Below are positions 11,025-22,836 of a stretch of 64,000 nucleotides of DNA, one piece after another. The stretch comes from Lineus longissimus. Lineage: Eukaryota; Nemertea; Pilidiophora; Heteronemertea; Lineidae. A model generated the notes under the pieces. That model searched no databases. It saw only the letters and a list, made by a program, of their open reading frames with translations, and was not told the DNA's origin. The number at the start of each line of letters is the position of its first letter. Position 1 is the first letter of the stretch. The stretch covers positions 7,316,001-7,380,000 of the forward strand of contig NC_088320.1 in the NCBI RefSeq assembly GCF_910592395.1, read 5' to 3'. A program made the position numbers and the translations under genes.

Positions 11025-11169
11025 TGTAATCAACTTTACACGAATTCAATAATCCTGTTGCTGCTTAACCCCACATAATACGGCACTAACACCAGCTCCA
11101 GGAAGCAGGACCTGGTAACTATTACAGCATCTCAAATTTAACCATAACTTCTGTTAGAGAGAACAAAAA

Positions 11170-11395
11170 TGTTTCGGGACGGGTTGCTCAAAGCTCCGCT
11201 ATCTGCTAACGGTGGTTTGGCGCCCGCTTTACTAAACTAGAGTTATCCTAGCGCTGAGTTCCGTTAGAATAAGCTGGCTTTAAGCCACCAAGTTAGCAGA
11301 CCCATGAACTTCGTTTAGTTTCGAAGTGGTCACTTAAACGATAAGCGGTCGAGAAATTATCAACTAGACTTTGAGCAACCGGGCCCTGGTCTGAC
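11170..11395. mobile_element. short fold-back element with GGTTGCTCAAAG ends
   Basis: GGGTTGCTCAAAGCTCC at about 11180 is matched in reverse by GACTTTGAGCAACCGGGCCC ending near 11393, about 215 bp apart. The interior is non-coding. This is a typical MITE layout; the family is not identified. Confidence 0.5.
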
Positions 11396-11399
11396 AACC

Positions 11400-12510
11400 A
11401 GTGTTGACAAAGTTGGATGAAAGGAAGAGGATTGTGTGCAAGTGCATCAAACACACTTTTGATGTACAATATACATCTGCATTGCCCTCTTCTCATGAAC
11501 TTAATAAAGCTCAACAAATACTTTCGTAGGCCCTACTACATGTATTGTTCCTAAATAATTTTCATGTACATGTATACCTGCAGTGCTCTTTTCTCATGAA
11601 ATCTGTAATCATCACTGGTATCGGCACAATAGTTTCTCCTTTGACCACTGGCACCACGATTTTAGCTAGATCTTGAAACAAGCAATTAGAGATCCTTTAA
11701 AACGAAATGAATGCCAATTTCAAGGATAAGAGTCTGTTCTTTGTTATCAAGAGAACAACCTCCCAGGTTTCAAATTGGCATTCACTTCATTTTGAAGAAG
11801 TTCTAATTGCTTTAGAATTTGAAGTTCTCGCCAAAATGTCAGTACCTATGATCAGGCCTTAACATCGGTGTTGACACAGTAGTTCATTGCAACTCTTCCT
11901 TTCATATCAACTGGTTCTTTACATTGGTGTATCAACATTATACAGGTCTGTGTAATTTCAACATACACTGGCCTCTGACAAAGTGGGAAAAATTCGCTGA
12001 CTATCATTTCATTATCAGGTCTGTGGACAATTGTTTAATTTGTCTCTTTAATATGGTCCCTTCGATATTGCATGAGATTTTCATTGCAATTCAATCTTTC
12101 CGCCCATGCAATTCAAGGAATAACCCATTTGAACCTGCCTGCACCACGGGTATAATGCTAGTATCTAAAATGAAAGAATGGCTAACGTGGTGAATATTAC
12201 AGCAATTTACAAATTTCTTCACTTTTACCTGTAGGTGCACTCTCTAAAGTAAAGATGTCGCAGATAAACGGCTGTGATCCAATGTAAAGTTGCTTCATTC
12301 AATAAATAAAATCGCCCTTCCTGAAAATGCCCCTACAATGTATTTGGAGGTAGTCAGGTTTAAGTCTTTAGAGGTTGGCCAGAGCGAGAAACTTATATCT
12401 GATTAATTTCAGCCTATAGCTTAGAGGCGAGTTTTCAGTGGCAGACAACATGATTTTTTCATGTCACAATAATATTACAAACTAGATATGTTACTAAAAT
12501 GTACACGTGT
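11400..12510. other. non-coding stretch with one dispersed repeat
   Basis: No gene seen. Around 11690-11810 the segment CTTTAAAACGAAATGAATGCC is answered in reverse by GGCATTCACTTCATTTTGAAG, forming a fold-back. A related sequence (TTCTTTGTTTTCAAGAGAAC, GCATTCACTTCATTTTGAA) lies at 61155-61290. Confidence 0.5.
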
Positions 12511-12814
12511 TTAAAGGGACAACTTGGGCACGATATATGTTGGTTTTCTCATACAAAAATGGCTTCCAGCAGGGCCGCGATTTCTCCCTAAACAATATCA
12601 TTGAAATGCAATAAACAATGCACTAGAAGGGCGTATTAGCCACAGACCCTGCCTGAAATTCATGCCATATTCAAAACCGCCTTGAAACACTGGCGAGAAA
12701 TCCTTTTTAGAGGTCAGCATTAGTTTGATACCACCAGTGACGGTGCTTGGTGGCGGCGCTGAGGGGTATAATCATGCTGGTCAGGTAAATCCCATGCCCA
12801 AGTTGTCCCTTTAA
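12511..12814 (+). mobile_element. TTAA-flanked miniature element (copy B)
   Basis: TTAAAGGGACAACTTGGGC at the left and GCCCAAGTTGTCCCTTTAA at the right form a near-perfect 19-bp inverted repeat that includes TTAA. The interior matches copy A at 10731 along most of its length (ATATGTTGGTTTTC, CAATAAACAATGCAC, GGTGGCGGCGC). Confidence 0.8.
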
Positions 12815-14340
12815 TAAGACAGTAAAAAGTCCCCGCCCGGTGCAATGACGAACGAATGACCAGCACTCCGAAAACATGATAACTTTTCATAAGACAAAAT
12901 AGGATGGATTGAGAAGAAATACGACGAGCTGCCTGGTCAGAAGTACCGAAAACCAGCAGTAAATTAGATGCAGTATTCTACTTGCCAATACCTGCAAATA
13001 TGATTTACGCAGCACTGTCCATCTGATCAGACCTTTTATTTATAAATGCCCACTTGGTTGATGGCAGTGCTATAAGCAGTGCTTACGTAATTAAGCAGTG
13101 TATTGGTGTTCTTTTACATGAAACTTGCGGAGAATCGGGTAAATCTAAGTAATACTATCCTTAAGCTCAGTGCTCATAAGAAGGTAGAGTGACGGGCCAG
13201 AAGAATACTGCCGCTAATTAACTGCCGAGAATACTAAGAAATACACCTGGTTATAAAGGGACACCTCCCTCATGTAACTGGGCAGCCGGAGTGGCGAAGT
13301 GAAAACAACAGGGCTCGTCACCTCTGACGTCACAGGTTTAGTCGGTCCTGGTACACTCATGTGACAGAGAGGGCAACTCTGTTCAACAGCGTAGATTTCC
13401 TCCGGAGTCTCCGGTTTCCTCCTACTCACATTACAATTGCCCACTATCGTTTATAGAGTTAATAATGCTGACGCTCAGCTCTACACTCGTTATTTTTTTA
13501 ACTCTTTAGTTACCTCAGATTTTAGGCCACATAATCCAAACGATTCTTTCAACTAAAATTTTTCTGGATGCAAAACAAACCTATATTTTTTAGACGTACA
13601 TCAACAGGTTTTTTTTCATGTTCTGACTTGCATGTTTTCTCAGCTGACTATAAGGGCACAATGTTTTATAGGCACTGAAAGTGTAAGCAGGTAGTTAACA
13701 GTTTTTTCACTCGACTTAAAAAAGATGAGATTGGCCCAGAAACTTGCACTTCCCAATTTCACATGCTTCATGGTGGCGTAGTGTGTAGCATTGACATGCT
13801 GTCACAGGAGGCAGCTATCCCTTTAACAACACCACTATCACAAAACTTTGTTAGCCTCACACAAATTTACAAAATTGATATCCAACAGAGTGAGCTTAGT
13901 GGCGAAACAAACACCAGTTTTTTTAACGAATTTTGAACATATTTTTTTATCTCAAACACACCTTTTAATGGCTCTAGACACCGACTCACAATGCAAAAAC
14001 TGTTAATGAAAAAACATTTTGTGTCTGTTATATTGCAGGCTCAGTGCAGACCGCAAAATTAAAATGCCCACAACAATGTTTTCGAATTACAATGCGCCCA
14101 GAGACAGAGGTAGCCCAGTTGAATAGTAAACTCATTTTTATAAAACTGTTCCCCGGTTGAGGTGACAGAGTTGTGTAAAACATAGCCATTTAAAACATGA
14201 ATCATTGTTTAGTACCACCAGGGCGCAATACATGTATGTGTGTGCACCATCATTAGTAAGGTAATGCATCGAAAGCTAACATTCGCCACACAATATAATA
14301 CCAAAGTTGTGAAATTTTAGACAAGGGCCAAAAGGCTCCA
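12815..14340. other. non-coding stretch, no gene recognised
   Basis: The reverse strand is open for 76 codons at 13214-13444, but the peptide matches nothing I know. The rest is AT-rich with no repeated structure I could define. Confidence 0.4.
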
Positions 14341-14349
14341 GCCTCAGTT

Positions 14350-14640
14350 GACATTCTCGTTACTTGTCTTGAAAGATCAGAAAACCGAGAATGCAGGCTT
14401 GACTACAGTCCAAATCACAATTGACCTAAATTCGCGTCATTGGCGTGTCAGTGGTGACAATGACGCGCTACCCAGCGCGAAAGTCCAGGGTAGAACGTGC
14501 GTAATTTACGTGAAACACAGAGAGATAAGCGCGTCGCTGACACACAACTCTTTTGTACGTTGCGCATCACTGACACGAAGCAGGAAGGACTCTGGGTACC
14601 ACTTGACCGCAGGCCGAAAGCCTGAGCTACAGGTCGGGAG
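14350..14640 (+). repeat. dispersed repeat with ACAGTCCAAATCACAATTGAC
   Basis: The phrase CTACAGTCC(C)AATCACAATTGAC and the segment ACACAGAGAGATAAGCGCGTC recur at 37040-37180; its end sequence recurs inverted at 40465 and 40850-40875. This indicates a MITE-like family whose ends read CTACAGTCCCAATCACAA. The 127-codon open frame through this copy is therefore most likely transposon-derived. Confidence 0.55.
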
Positions 14641-14959
14641 TGTCTCCCTTCAGTTCACAAGTCCACAGAATACTCTGCAGCAAATGCTAGCCTTCGACCT
14701 AAACCAGAAACACCTGTACAGTAGTATATAAGAAATAAGATAGAAGTATAAAAGAACCTAGCAATCCCTGGTTATCAAGTTTGCAACTAGAAACTGAAAC
14801 AACTGTTTTATAACAATACACGTCTATACAAAACATGTAGTATATTATACATGTATTCAACAGTAAAACAGCGTAAAAGGATAAGAGTCTCGTTAACCTG
14901 AACTAGCGACAGAGAGATGTGACGGTACCGACATATGTGGGGACTTTGAACGCTCACTC

Positions 14960-15178
14960 TTAAAGGGGGACTATAGGCAGGAGCAGAGGGGCTCATTTGG
15001 CCATCTTCAGGTGACTAATAAACACAGTAAGGGCCCTAGGTCATGTCAGATTCATCACTACTATATTCCTCGCACAAGCATGAATCATTTCGAGGTACTG
15101 TGATGTGAGAGACCCCTATTGGCGACTTCGTGTAACTTTATCTTGCCTGCCTAGCTGCTGCCCATATTCTCCCTTTAA
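14960..15178 (-). mobile_element. miniature element, family AAAGGGACAATATAGGC (copy 2)
   Basis: Reverse-orientation copy of the element at 3120-3342: the left end reads TTAAAGGGGGACTATAGGCA and the right end CCCATATTCTCCCTTTAA. The internal AGAGACCCCTATTGGCGA matches the other copies. Confidence 0.7.
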
Positions 15179-15520
15179 CACTTACGCTGCAGCAGCCATT
15201 TTTCAGCCAGTGCCACCATGTGCTGTCAGTCGATACAAATCATAAATTTTAGAGCTAACTTTTGAAAACTGAACGGTCGAAACTATTCGAAAGTGTTGCC
15301 ATCTATGATATTAGGATGAAACTAACTAATCCCGATCTAGAGAGGTCTACTCTGTGGGTACCATGTACATGTTTCAGGCTGTCACTAAACTGGTCCTGTA
15401 GTAATGGAGTGGAAAAGAAAGATGGCCGCCTGGCAGCCATAGTGGATTTCGTGCCGGGTCCTAAATCGATAGGGAAGCTCCCTAAACTAGGCCATCACCG
15501 TGCCGACTCATCGGCGGTGA

Positions 15521-15826
15521 ATATCAGTCGTAAAGTCTCCTCCATTCACCGCCGACGACAAGGCCAGGAAGTCCGTCAGACTCACCATCATAAACAAAGA
15601 GTCCTTTTTCAAACACCCTCCAGAGATGAATGTTGCGATGAAGATCGCTGTGACCAAGTGTTCAAAGTCATTCTATTGACGGTACCATGTCACTGGGGGT
15701 TACAAATTTGGCGCTAACAAGGGGTTAATAGAACGCACAGCACATTTTGCCAATTCTACTATAAAGACTTTGATGCAGCCACAGTACATAGACTTGATGA
15801 ACAGACTATCATCACCAGTAAGATAA
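15521..15826 (+). pseudogene. protein-like frame with one internal TGA (unidentified)
   Basis: Frame from 15521 reads 52 codons, a TGA at 15677-15679, then 48 more codons to TAA at 15824-15826. The reading on both sides of the TGA is protein-like and non-repetitive (SPPFTADDKARKSVRLTII; then YHVTGGYKFGANKG). An AG acceptor-like site (AATATCAG) lies at the start. I cannot name the family. It may be a decayed exon or retrocopy. An overlapping frame from 15262 is open for 151 codons but reads less like a protein. Confidence 0.3.
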
Positions 15827-15984
15827 GAAAAGCTCGACCAAATATCTCGGATCGGGAGAATGGTGGAACCTCCCAAAGTGGACACCTCTTTTTATTGGCT
15901 ACCCCAAATGATGCGGATAAGGTAATACAATGCCAGCGCTTCCAAGCTCAAATCTGAAGCTTTTTCTGGGGTGTCCTGACATAC

Positions 15985-16130
15985 AGTAGGACACCCTTGG
16001 GACTGACAAGTGCTGTCCTCAATAGAGAGGTGTCCTGATTAGAGAGGTCAAATTGAGTGGAAACGACAAAATTGAGACCGAGCCAAGTGTCCTTGATAGA
16101 CAGTTTGTCCTTAATAGAGAGGTGTCCGCA
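15985..16130 (+). mobile_element. pogo-type MITE fragment (AGAGAGGTGTCC family)
   Basis: Matches the CAGTAGAACC-ended family seen complete at 45685-45840: GGACACCCTTGGGACTGACA, GCTGTCCTCAATAGAGAGG and GTCCTTAATAGAGAGGTGTCC occur in order. The terminal repeats are degraded here. Confidence 0.7.
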
Positions 16131-16561
16131 AAGGCAGGTTCCATTGTATTCATTTTGATCCCAATGGAGCAAAGCGTCCCAGAGAACATCCTCATGATTG
16201 ACCTTCAAGCCGTGATGCACATTATACAATGTATACATATTTTTTGCAAAGAAAAGAAACACAAGTGTTTTACAGTCTGGTAGGATTGCTAATTAAAATA
16301 CAAGACTGCTTGGTTGGGGAGAAGAGAAGGGTGTACAAGCATACAGAGATTCAATACTAAGTTACAAGCTCTGGGTCCGGTAGTTGAAAACAAGTTGGCC
16401 ACTGACATGATTTTACTTAATTAGGCGTTTAAAGGACTAATGGACTTAACTAAATGAAATAATCCAAATTAAGATGATGTGTGGAACTTGTTTTGAACGA
16501 CCGGGATAACTAACACTGAGCCACTAACAATTTTGTAAATCAACCTGTCCTTTAACACTTT

Positions 16562-17470
16562 AACACCAAGGCCGACCACGTTAACCTGGCCTATAACACT
16601 GGGCTGACCACGTTAACATGGCTTTTAACACCAAGGCTGACTGTGACATGAACCTGGCCTTCAACACCAAGGCTGACCATGTTAACCTGGCCCTTAACAC
16701 CAAGGCCGACCATGTCAACCTTGCCTTTAACACCTAGGCTGACTGTGACATGAACCTGGCCTTCAACACCAAGGCTGACCACGTTAACCTGGCCTTTAAC
16801 ACCAAGGCTGACTGTGACATGAACCTGGCCTTCAACAACAAGGCTGACCATGCTAACCTGGCCCTTAACACCAAGGCTGACCATGTCAACCTGGCCTTTA
16901 ACACCAAGGCTGACCACGTTAACCTTGCCTTTAACACCAAGGCTGACTGTGACATGAACCTGGCCTTCAACACCAAGGCTGACCACGTGAACCTGGCCCT
17001 TAACACCAAGGCTGACCACGTTTACCTGGCCCCTAACACCAAGGCTGACCACGTTAACCTGGCCCTTAACACCAAGGCCGACCATGTCAACCTGGCCTTT
17101 AACACCAAGGCTGACCGCGTTAACCTGGCCCTTAACACCAAGGCTGACCACGTTAACCTTGCCTTTAACACCAAGGCTGACTGTGACATGAACCTGGCCT
17201 TCAACACCAAGGCTAACCACGTTAACCTGGCCCTTAACACCAAGGCCGACCATGTCAACCTGGCCTTTAACACCAAGAAAGACTGTGACATGAACCTAGC
17301 CTTCAACATCATGGCTGACCACGTTAACCTGGCCCTTAACACCAAGGCTGATCATGTTAACCTGGCCTTTAACACCAAGGGCGACCATATGAACCTGAAC
17401 TTTAACACCAAGGCTGACCACGTTAACCTTGCCTTTAACATTAAAGCTGACCATGTGTTTTTTATAAACA
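16562..17470 (+). repeat. 33/36-bp minisatellite, about 27 units, open in frame
   Basis: Units of 33 bp (AACACCAAGGCTGACCACGT then TAACCTGGCCTTT; peptide NTKADHVNLAF) alternate with 36-bp units (peptide NTKADCDMNLAF). Because both lengths are multiples of three, the plus strand stays in one frame from 16750 to 17526 (258 codons). The reverse strand is also open for 220 codons (16591-17253). One unit near 16595 is 32 bp and shifts frame, and one (at about 16735) carries AAG to TAG. Most differences between units fall at third positions of the plus frame (CAC/CAT, GTT/GTC/GTG, GCT/GCC, CTG/CTT), apart from a common L/F change. No promoter or splice context is evident, so coding status is unproven. 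Confidence 0.9.
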
Positions 17471-17574
17471 CAGCTGACTGGGGTTTATGTACATTAACAA
17501 TCCAAACAAGTAGCGTGAGGTTTTGAAGTAGGTTTACACGACACTGACACTAACCAGGTAAGCAAAACACCGAA

Positions 17575-17690
17575 GCCAGCTACACATCAAAGCCAGCCAG
17601 CCAGCTACCCACTGAAGCCAGCCAGCCAGCTACTCACTGAAGCCGCCAGCTTCACACTGCCACTAGCCACGCTACACATTGAAACCAACA
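17575..17690 (+). repeat. short GCCAGCCAGC tandem repeat
   Basis: Three imperfect copies of GAAGCCAGCCAGCCAGCTAC about 26-28 bp apart, just downstream of the larger minisatellite. Confidence 0.7.
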
Positions 17691-17726
17691 GCTGCCATTC
17701 GTCTCCCAAAAATATAGTACAAACAT

Positions 17727-18074
17727 TCAATCACTGCGCGGTACAAAAAAGTCGCAAACAGCGCCTAGTTTTTGTATTACTATCGGCGGTAAAAATTGCA
17801 GCAGTTGATCAGAAATTCCGTACTTGGAAAGGCGGAGGATGACTGACGTGATGAATGGGGAAAGTAGCTTCGAAAATGCTCTTTCTGACACAGCTTTTTC
17901 TAGACATTTAGCAGCAAATGTTGTGCCCCTCTTCTCCACCTGGTGAGCCACATCTTTGCCAGTCAAGCCCTCAACCCTTCCAAGTCGGAAAGAAAAGAAT
18001 GCCATAGGAAATGAACAAGGTTGCATCAGAGTTTTGTTCCAGGAAAGAAGGTCAACGTGATCGTCAGCACACAT
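17727..18074 (-). CDS. unrecognised 115-codon ORF
   Basis: An open reverse-strand frame whose inner part, from the MAFFSF methionine (at about 18006), looks protein-like, with leucine/isoleucine spacing suggestive of helices (LLSPFITSVILRLSKYGISD). No known domain, no identified splice partners and no promoter evidence. Confidence 0.22.
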   Translation of the reverse strand: MCADDHVDLLSWNKTLMQPCSFPMAFFSFRLGRVEGLTGKDVAHQVEKRGTTFAAKCLEKAVSERAFSKLLSPFITSVILRLSKYGISDQLLQFLPPIVIQKLGAVCDFFVPRSD

Positions 18075-18099
18075 GCAAATGTGTCAAACAAAAGTTTTT

Positions 18100-21000
18100 A
18101 CTCTCTTTTGATATTTTAAAGGCCTACGCCAAAAATTTCATATTGTGTAAATACGTACTCGGTATAAATGTCAACATTGTCGTGGTGTTGACAGATATAC
18201 ATATACTGTATGTGCCAAGTTTTAGCAAAATTGCATGCACAACAACTGCACTTCAGCATTGCGAATAACTGCATTCCGATTTTCTTGACCCACAATTTGA
18301 TACGAAAAGCGTAACCCTTTAAATGTAGTGCAACAATGCATTCTCATCATCGACATTTTTCCGGATATTTTTTTCGCAAACCTCCGAGAGATTTTTCAAT
18401 CAAAATTTCCAAAATAACTTTTAGGAGTCGAAAGTACATTTGAAAAAAAGATCATTTAGGGCCAACTTCTGGAAACCAGTTTGAAATTTCTCTTCGCCAT
18501 GTTGCTGTTCACGAATCACCGACCTACTTAACACGAACACATACTTTCCCTGCAATCGACTAATACAAAGGATACGAGAATAACGAACGCTCAAACCTGA
18601 GGAAATTTCACACTTGACAAATACTGAAAGGAACCTCGTCCACGTGGACAACAAATCACAAACCTCAGTATGGGGTATCTTGCAATATAAAGTACGCTGA
18701 AATGTGTGCCCTGCTTCCGAGGTTGACTGTTTGTATCCGGTTTGGACGAGGTTGAAAAAAACACCTGAGGGGTGACACAAAACCAATAAGCAAAGTGCGA
18801 ATATTTAATGACTTTGATTCGAGCCATGTCGCTTTCACAGAACAGGAACACGAGGCAAGAGATTTAAATACAGTGCAGCAATTTCAAAACCACATTGCGT
18901 TGCTGCTGAAGGGTTAAAGTACAATCTGATGAAGAGTTGATTCCCTAATTTTGGGTGATCGCACACTAAAAATACGGCAGTTGGATAATAATGCATTCAT
19001 GTGAAAACTCAAAGTCTGAAGTGCAGGTTTCACGAAGAGACGTCAGTGAATACGATTTTTAAAAAGATTTGCAAGAAATAGTTTCAATTGTTCTCCTTGG
19101 AAGCAGATTTTTCATACTGTGATCACTTAGATTCTGAGTCACTTGGCCAACAAAGTGCAATTTGTAAGTTAATATGATACAGATAGAACAGATTATGAAC
19201 AACCAGTCGATAGATGAATATCTTTGTTTTAAAATCGTGGGCTGATTGCAAAACTGTTGTATCTACACTTCCTTTGGTTTTGAGGAAAATGACTTCAAAG
19301 ATTTGAACATCATCAGCAGTCATCAGCCTCTTTTGTTTTGAGGAAGCCATTTTGAATGCAGATACAATGTTTTTGCACTCATGTTTTCCTGTAATCTGCA
19401 GATACAATAGTATTACATTGGTAGTTTAGGGGCGTATGATAGAAGGCACCACTAATCAACACAATAATATTGTAGATATGATGTTTTTGCATTGATTTCT
19501 GGGGCTAACTCATTTTTTTTCAAATTTGTCAGTTACAACAGTTTTGCGCTCAGCCAACGAAATGAGGTCAGAACGAAACTTATAATTCTCCTTTTGTGCG
19601 TGCACACGTGACGGTCAACAGAGGATGGTGAGATATCGACGGTGCACGATCGTTATTGGATACGAGGAGTTTTTCTTCATCTCATGACGTGTGGGATATT
19701 TTGGAATAAAACCTGGATAAAATTTTGTCATAGTAGCAGCTCTACATCATCAGTTCAGCATCATGTTATCGAGAACAGCAGGAGGACGGTTCGTTGTAAC
19801 TTTTCTCAATGAAAACCGTGTCACAGAAATACGAGAGTGCACGACCATGATGTTTACAAATTTGCCGTGACGTCATCAGATATCCATCTATACAGCCGGT
19901 ACTTTTAAAATTAAACAGGTTTCGTCTAAATTACTGACCACGGTGCGCACAATTTTAAAATCGTTTGTAAAAGAATCTAAAAGAGTTCAGTAACTGTCGA
20001 TACATAATTTTGACGTTAGAAAACAACATTGCCAGTAGAAAACAACGAGAACGCCTATTTGCAAACTAGAATAGAAGTGGCCTAGGCACGAGTGTAGTGA
20101 GGTAAATACGAAGCGAGAAGACAGATGTCAAGTTAAGGATTACCAGGTACAAACCGGCACTTTTAAATTCGAATCGACTTTTTGAGGTACCTCTGAACTG
20201 TTCACACATTATTTATCATTTACCAATAGACTGCTGGATGATCATTGTGCCTTTCATCAACCACGATGTCCAAGTGCTCCGACGTCAGTCAACAACAACA
20301 ACAACAACGTCACCAGTTTCCTGTATTGTACATATTTTAAAGCTCCGATAGAAAAATCGCAAACCCTTAACCAGTTTCCGTCCCACTTGAAAAGAAACCC
20401 ACAGACCAATATTGACAAATCAAGCACAACGGGTGAAACGACAGGGATATAGAAAGTTCTTAGCATTTCAATAGGTGCACTAAAATATTCCTGCCTTTTG
20501 AATTACGGTCAACTAGAAAAGGACAATATATCTTTTCAACCCCTGAGTTTTCAAAATCAGCTTCGGATTTTTAAAACGCGTAGTTTTGTCATGATTTTCT
20601 GGTAAAGGTCGACTAATTTGGAGCGCTGATACAACTGAACTGCCCACCAAACGACCACTTTGGAAAAGTTTGGTTATGCACACAACTAAGAAAATCACTT
20701 CAAACCTGCTAGGCTCCTGCCAGGTTTACACTTCATTGCACAAAAGGTTCGTGATGGCAATCTCTTGGAAATGAAAACATGAACAATCTAGCAATCTCTT
20801 TCAAAGTGATATTCGGGTGGGTTGTTCAGTAGGTTCAGATTTGAAGAACCTTTCTCCTGAAAGGAATTAGGTTCAATAGGAGAACTTATCAAACCTCACG
20901 AATTGAGTTAACTTAAATATCAATGACAGACATGACCACCCCATTGTCAACAATGAACACTATCGTCAAATACAGATTTGAAAATTATTCTACTCTCCGC

Positions 21001-22830
21001 CATATTGTCAAGCTCCCCAACAAAAGACGTCTCTCCCGAATTCACGACAACGCTGAAGCCATCTTAGAACACATCCAGAATATCAGCAAAGTGGAGAGAT
21101 ATCTTTTGCGAGGCCTACTGATAAATGTACTTCACTTTATGTTGCCCGACGAATAAAAGCTGGGGCATATGTACATGTACCTCTAAGGCTGCCAGTGTTT
21201 TTCATGCACAGCCTTTGATTTAAGAGGGGGGGGGGGGGTAATCAGACATTTTTTCTGTTTTAACCATGTTTTTGCACGTAGGCCCCTACTGGGAAAACTG
21301 TTCTTAAATTTTTGTCAAATGGTCGTATTTTGAAGATTTCAAGGACTTCAGAATTTTTTTAATTTCATTTTAATGGGAGGGGCGGAAATCAGACCCCCCT
21401 AGGGGTAAAGCGGGGCGCCCCTTTTTAAAAGGTTGTGAAGAACACTGGCTGCGTATCCATGCGGTTCGCTTGGCAGTTTTTGTTGTTTTGTGTTTGCTTA
21501 AGTGACCTTGTGTCGAACCGCACAGCCATAGGGTACTGCTACCGATGCATCCAATACTTCAGGGAGGACCTCAAAGTATCATGAGCAGGTCGAGCCACAC
21601 CCAAAAATCTGAGTATACACGCAATTGTGAGTATGCCATCCTGTCGTGCTGTTTTCGTACTGCACTAACAGTGTGGTTGGTATATCTCGTTATTCAAGTA
21701 AGGCATCACAAATAACCATTCGATCATCAAACTCGAAAACGAGCAGCGATTGCATCACATTAAAATTCAAAGTCGAGTCAGAATTTTAACATGTATTTCT
21801 CCCAAGCGCACAGCCATTTTGTTTACTCTGACTTTCGAGCACAACCAGACCTGATCAGAGCAAAGAAAGGAAACATCGTTTTTTTCTTTCTTCTGGTCCG
21901 ACATGAGACAAGCGTTTAACTGAATGATATTCCTTGCTTCGCAAAGACAGGCCCGACGAGAACACTGCATGATTGTTCATTTCAAGGTGTTCCATCCTGA
22001 ACTAGGACCAAGACACGCACATCGGTGTAGTGTTAGGTGGAGTACCTTAATCCTAGCTCAGGTGAAATACACGACTACCTTATAAAGACACCGTAAGATG
22101 CCTTTAATAGTTCACCATTCCGTTACAATTCCCCGATAGTTTGCCGAACTACAGGATAACATGAATTGAATTATATTCCATACTGCCAATACCAGCAGCA
22201 GGGTCATAGTTCGGGCCTCCTAAACTGTACATATTGTGTTTCTCCTGAGGTTTGGGGACGCCCCCGACCGCTGCTACTTCAAAGCGTTCACCCCCACGCC
22301 ACGCGGCATGGAATCTTCATATTTTGAGCACCAACACAGCGCATTTAAAAACAACACAGAGCAAGATTTATGCGTTTTCCCACCGCCATCTCCCGACTTT
22401 AGCGGTGCTGCAAAGAACAGCCACAAGCGTGGAACTTTCAGATTTATTTGGTTTGACTTATCTTTGGCTCCAGAGTATATTACTTCCTTGACGTAGTATG
22501 CACCCCAACACCATGGAAACGTAATTTACTGCCACATGTCATACCACAACGCGCATCAGTGTATCACGGAGTATTACTCTTAGTGACAACATGGCTGCCA
22601 CACGTTTCGGTGCAAAAACCCGGCAACATCATCGTCGTTGGAACACACTGTACGCTTGCCACCAAGGAGCACATTATAGACTTTCGTTCCTGCATCGACC
22701 AGAAGAGAACCACCGCTCATCTTCTGGTCACATCCCTGCCATAAGATACCGCTCGTATTAACTGAGGAAGCGGACCTATGTACAAATTCGACGTCCGTCT
22801 TCCTAATCGCCACCATATTACAGTCAGTTG
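18100..22830. other. gene-poor stretch upstream/downstream of ACVR2 3' end
   Basis: No coding gene is recognised. Short open frames (for example plus 20923-21156, 77 codons, and minus 19123-19407) match nothing I know. Notable simple sequences: ACA/ACAACA run near 20290 and a G run near 21229. The part near 22100-22830 may be the ACVR2 3' UTR on the minus strand. Confidence 0.4.
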
Positions 22831-22836
22831 ATCAGT

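Noticed and set aside
14348-14731. 127-codon ORF as a gene
   Set aside because: The segment recurs at 37040-37180 and its ends at 40465-40875, so it is a dispersed repeat.
15677-15679. Internal TGA as selenocysteine
   Set aside because: No selenoprotein family similarity and no recognisable SECIS element; simple decay is the easier explanation.
16591-17253. 220-codon minus-strand ORF (GVKGQVNVVSL repeats)
   Set aside because: It is the reverse reading of the 33/36-bp minisatellite; third-position variation favours the plus frame if either is coding.
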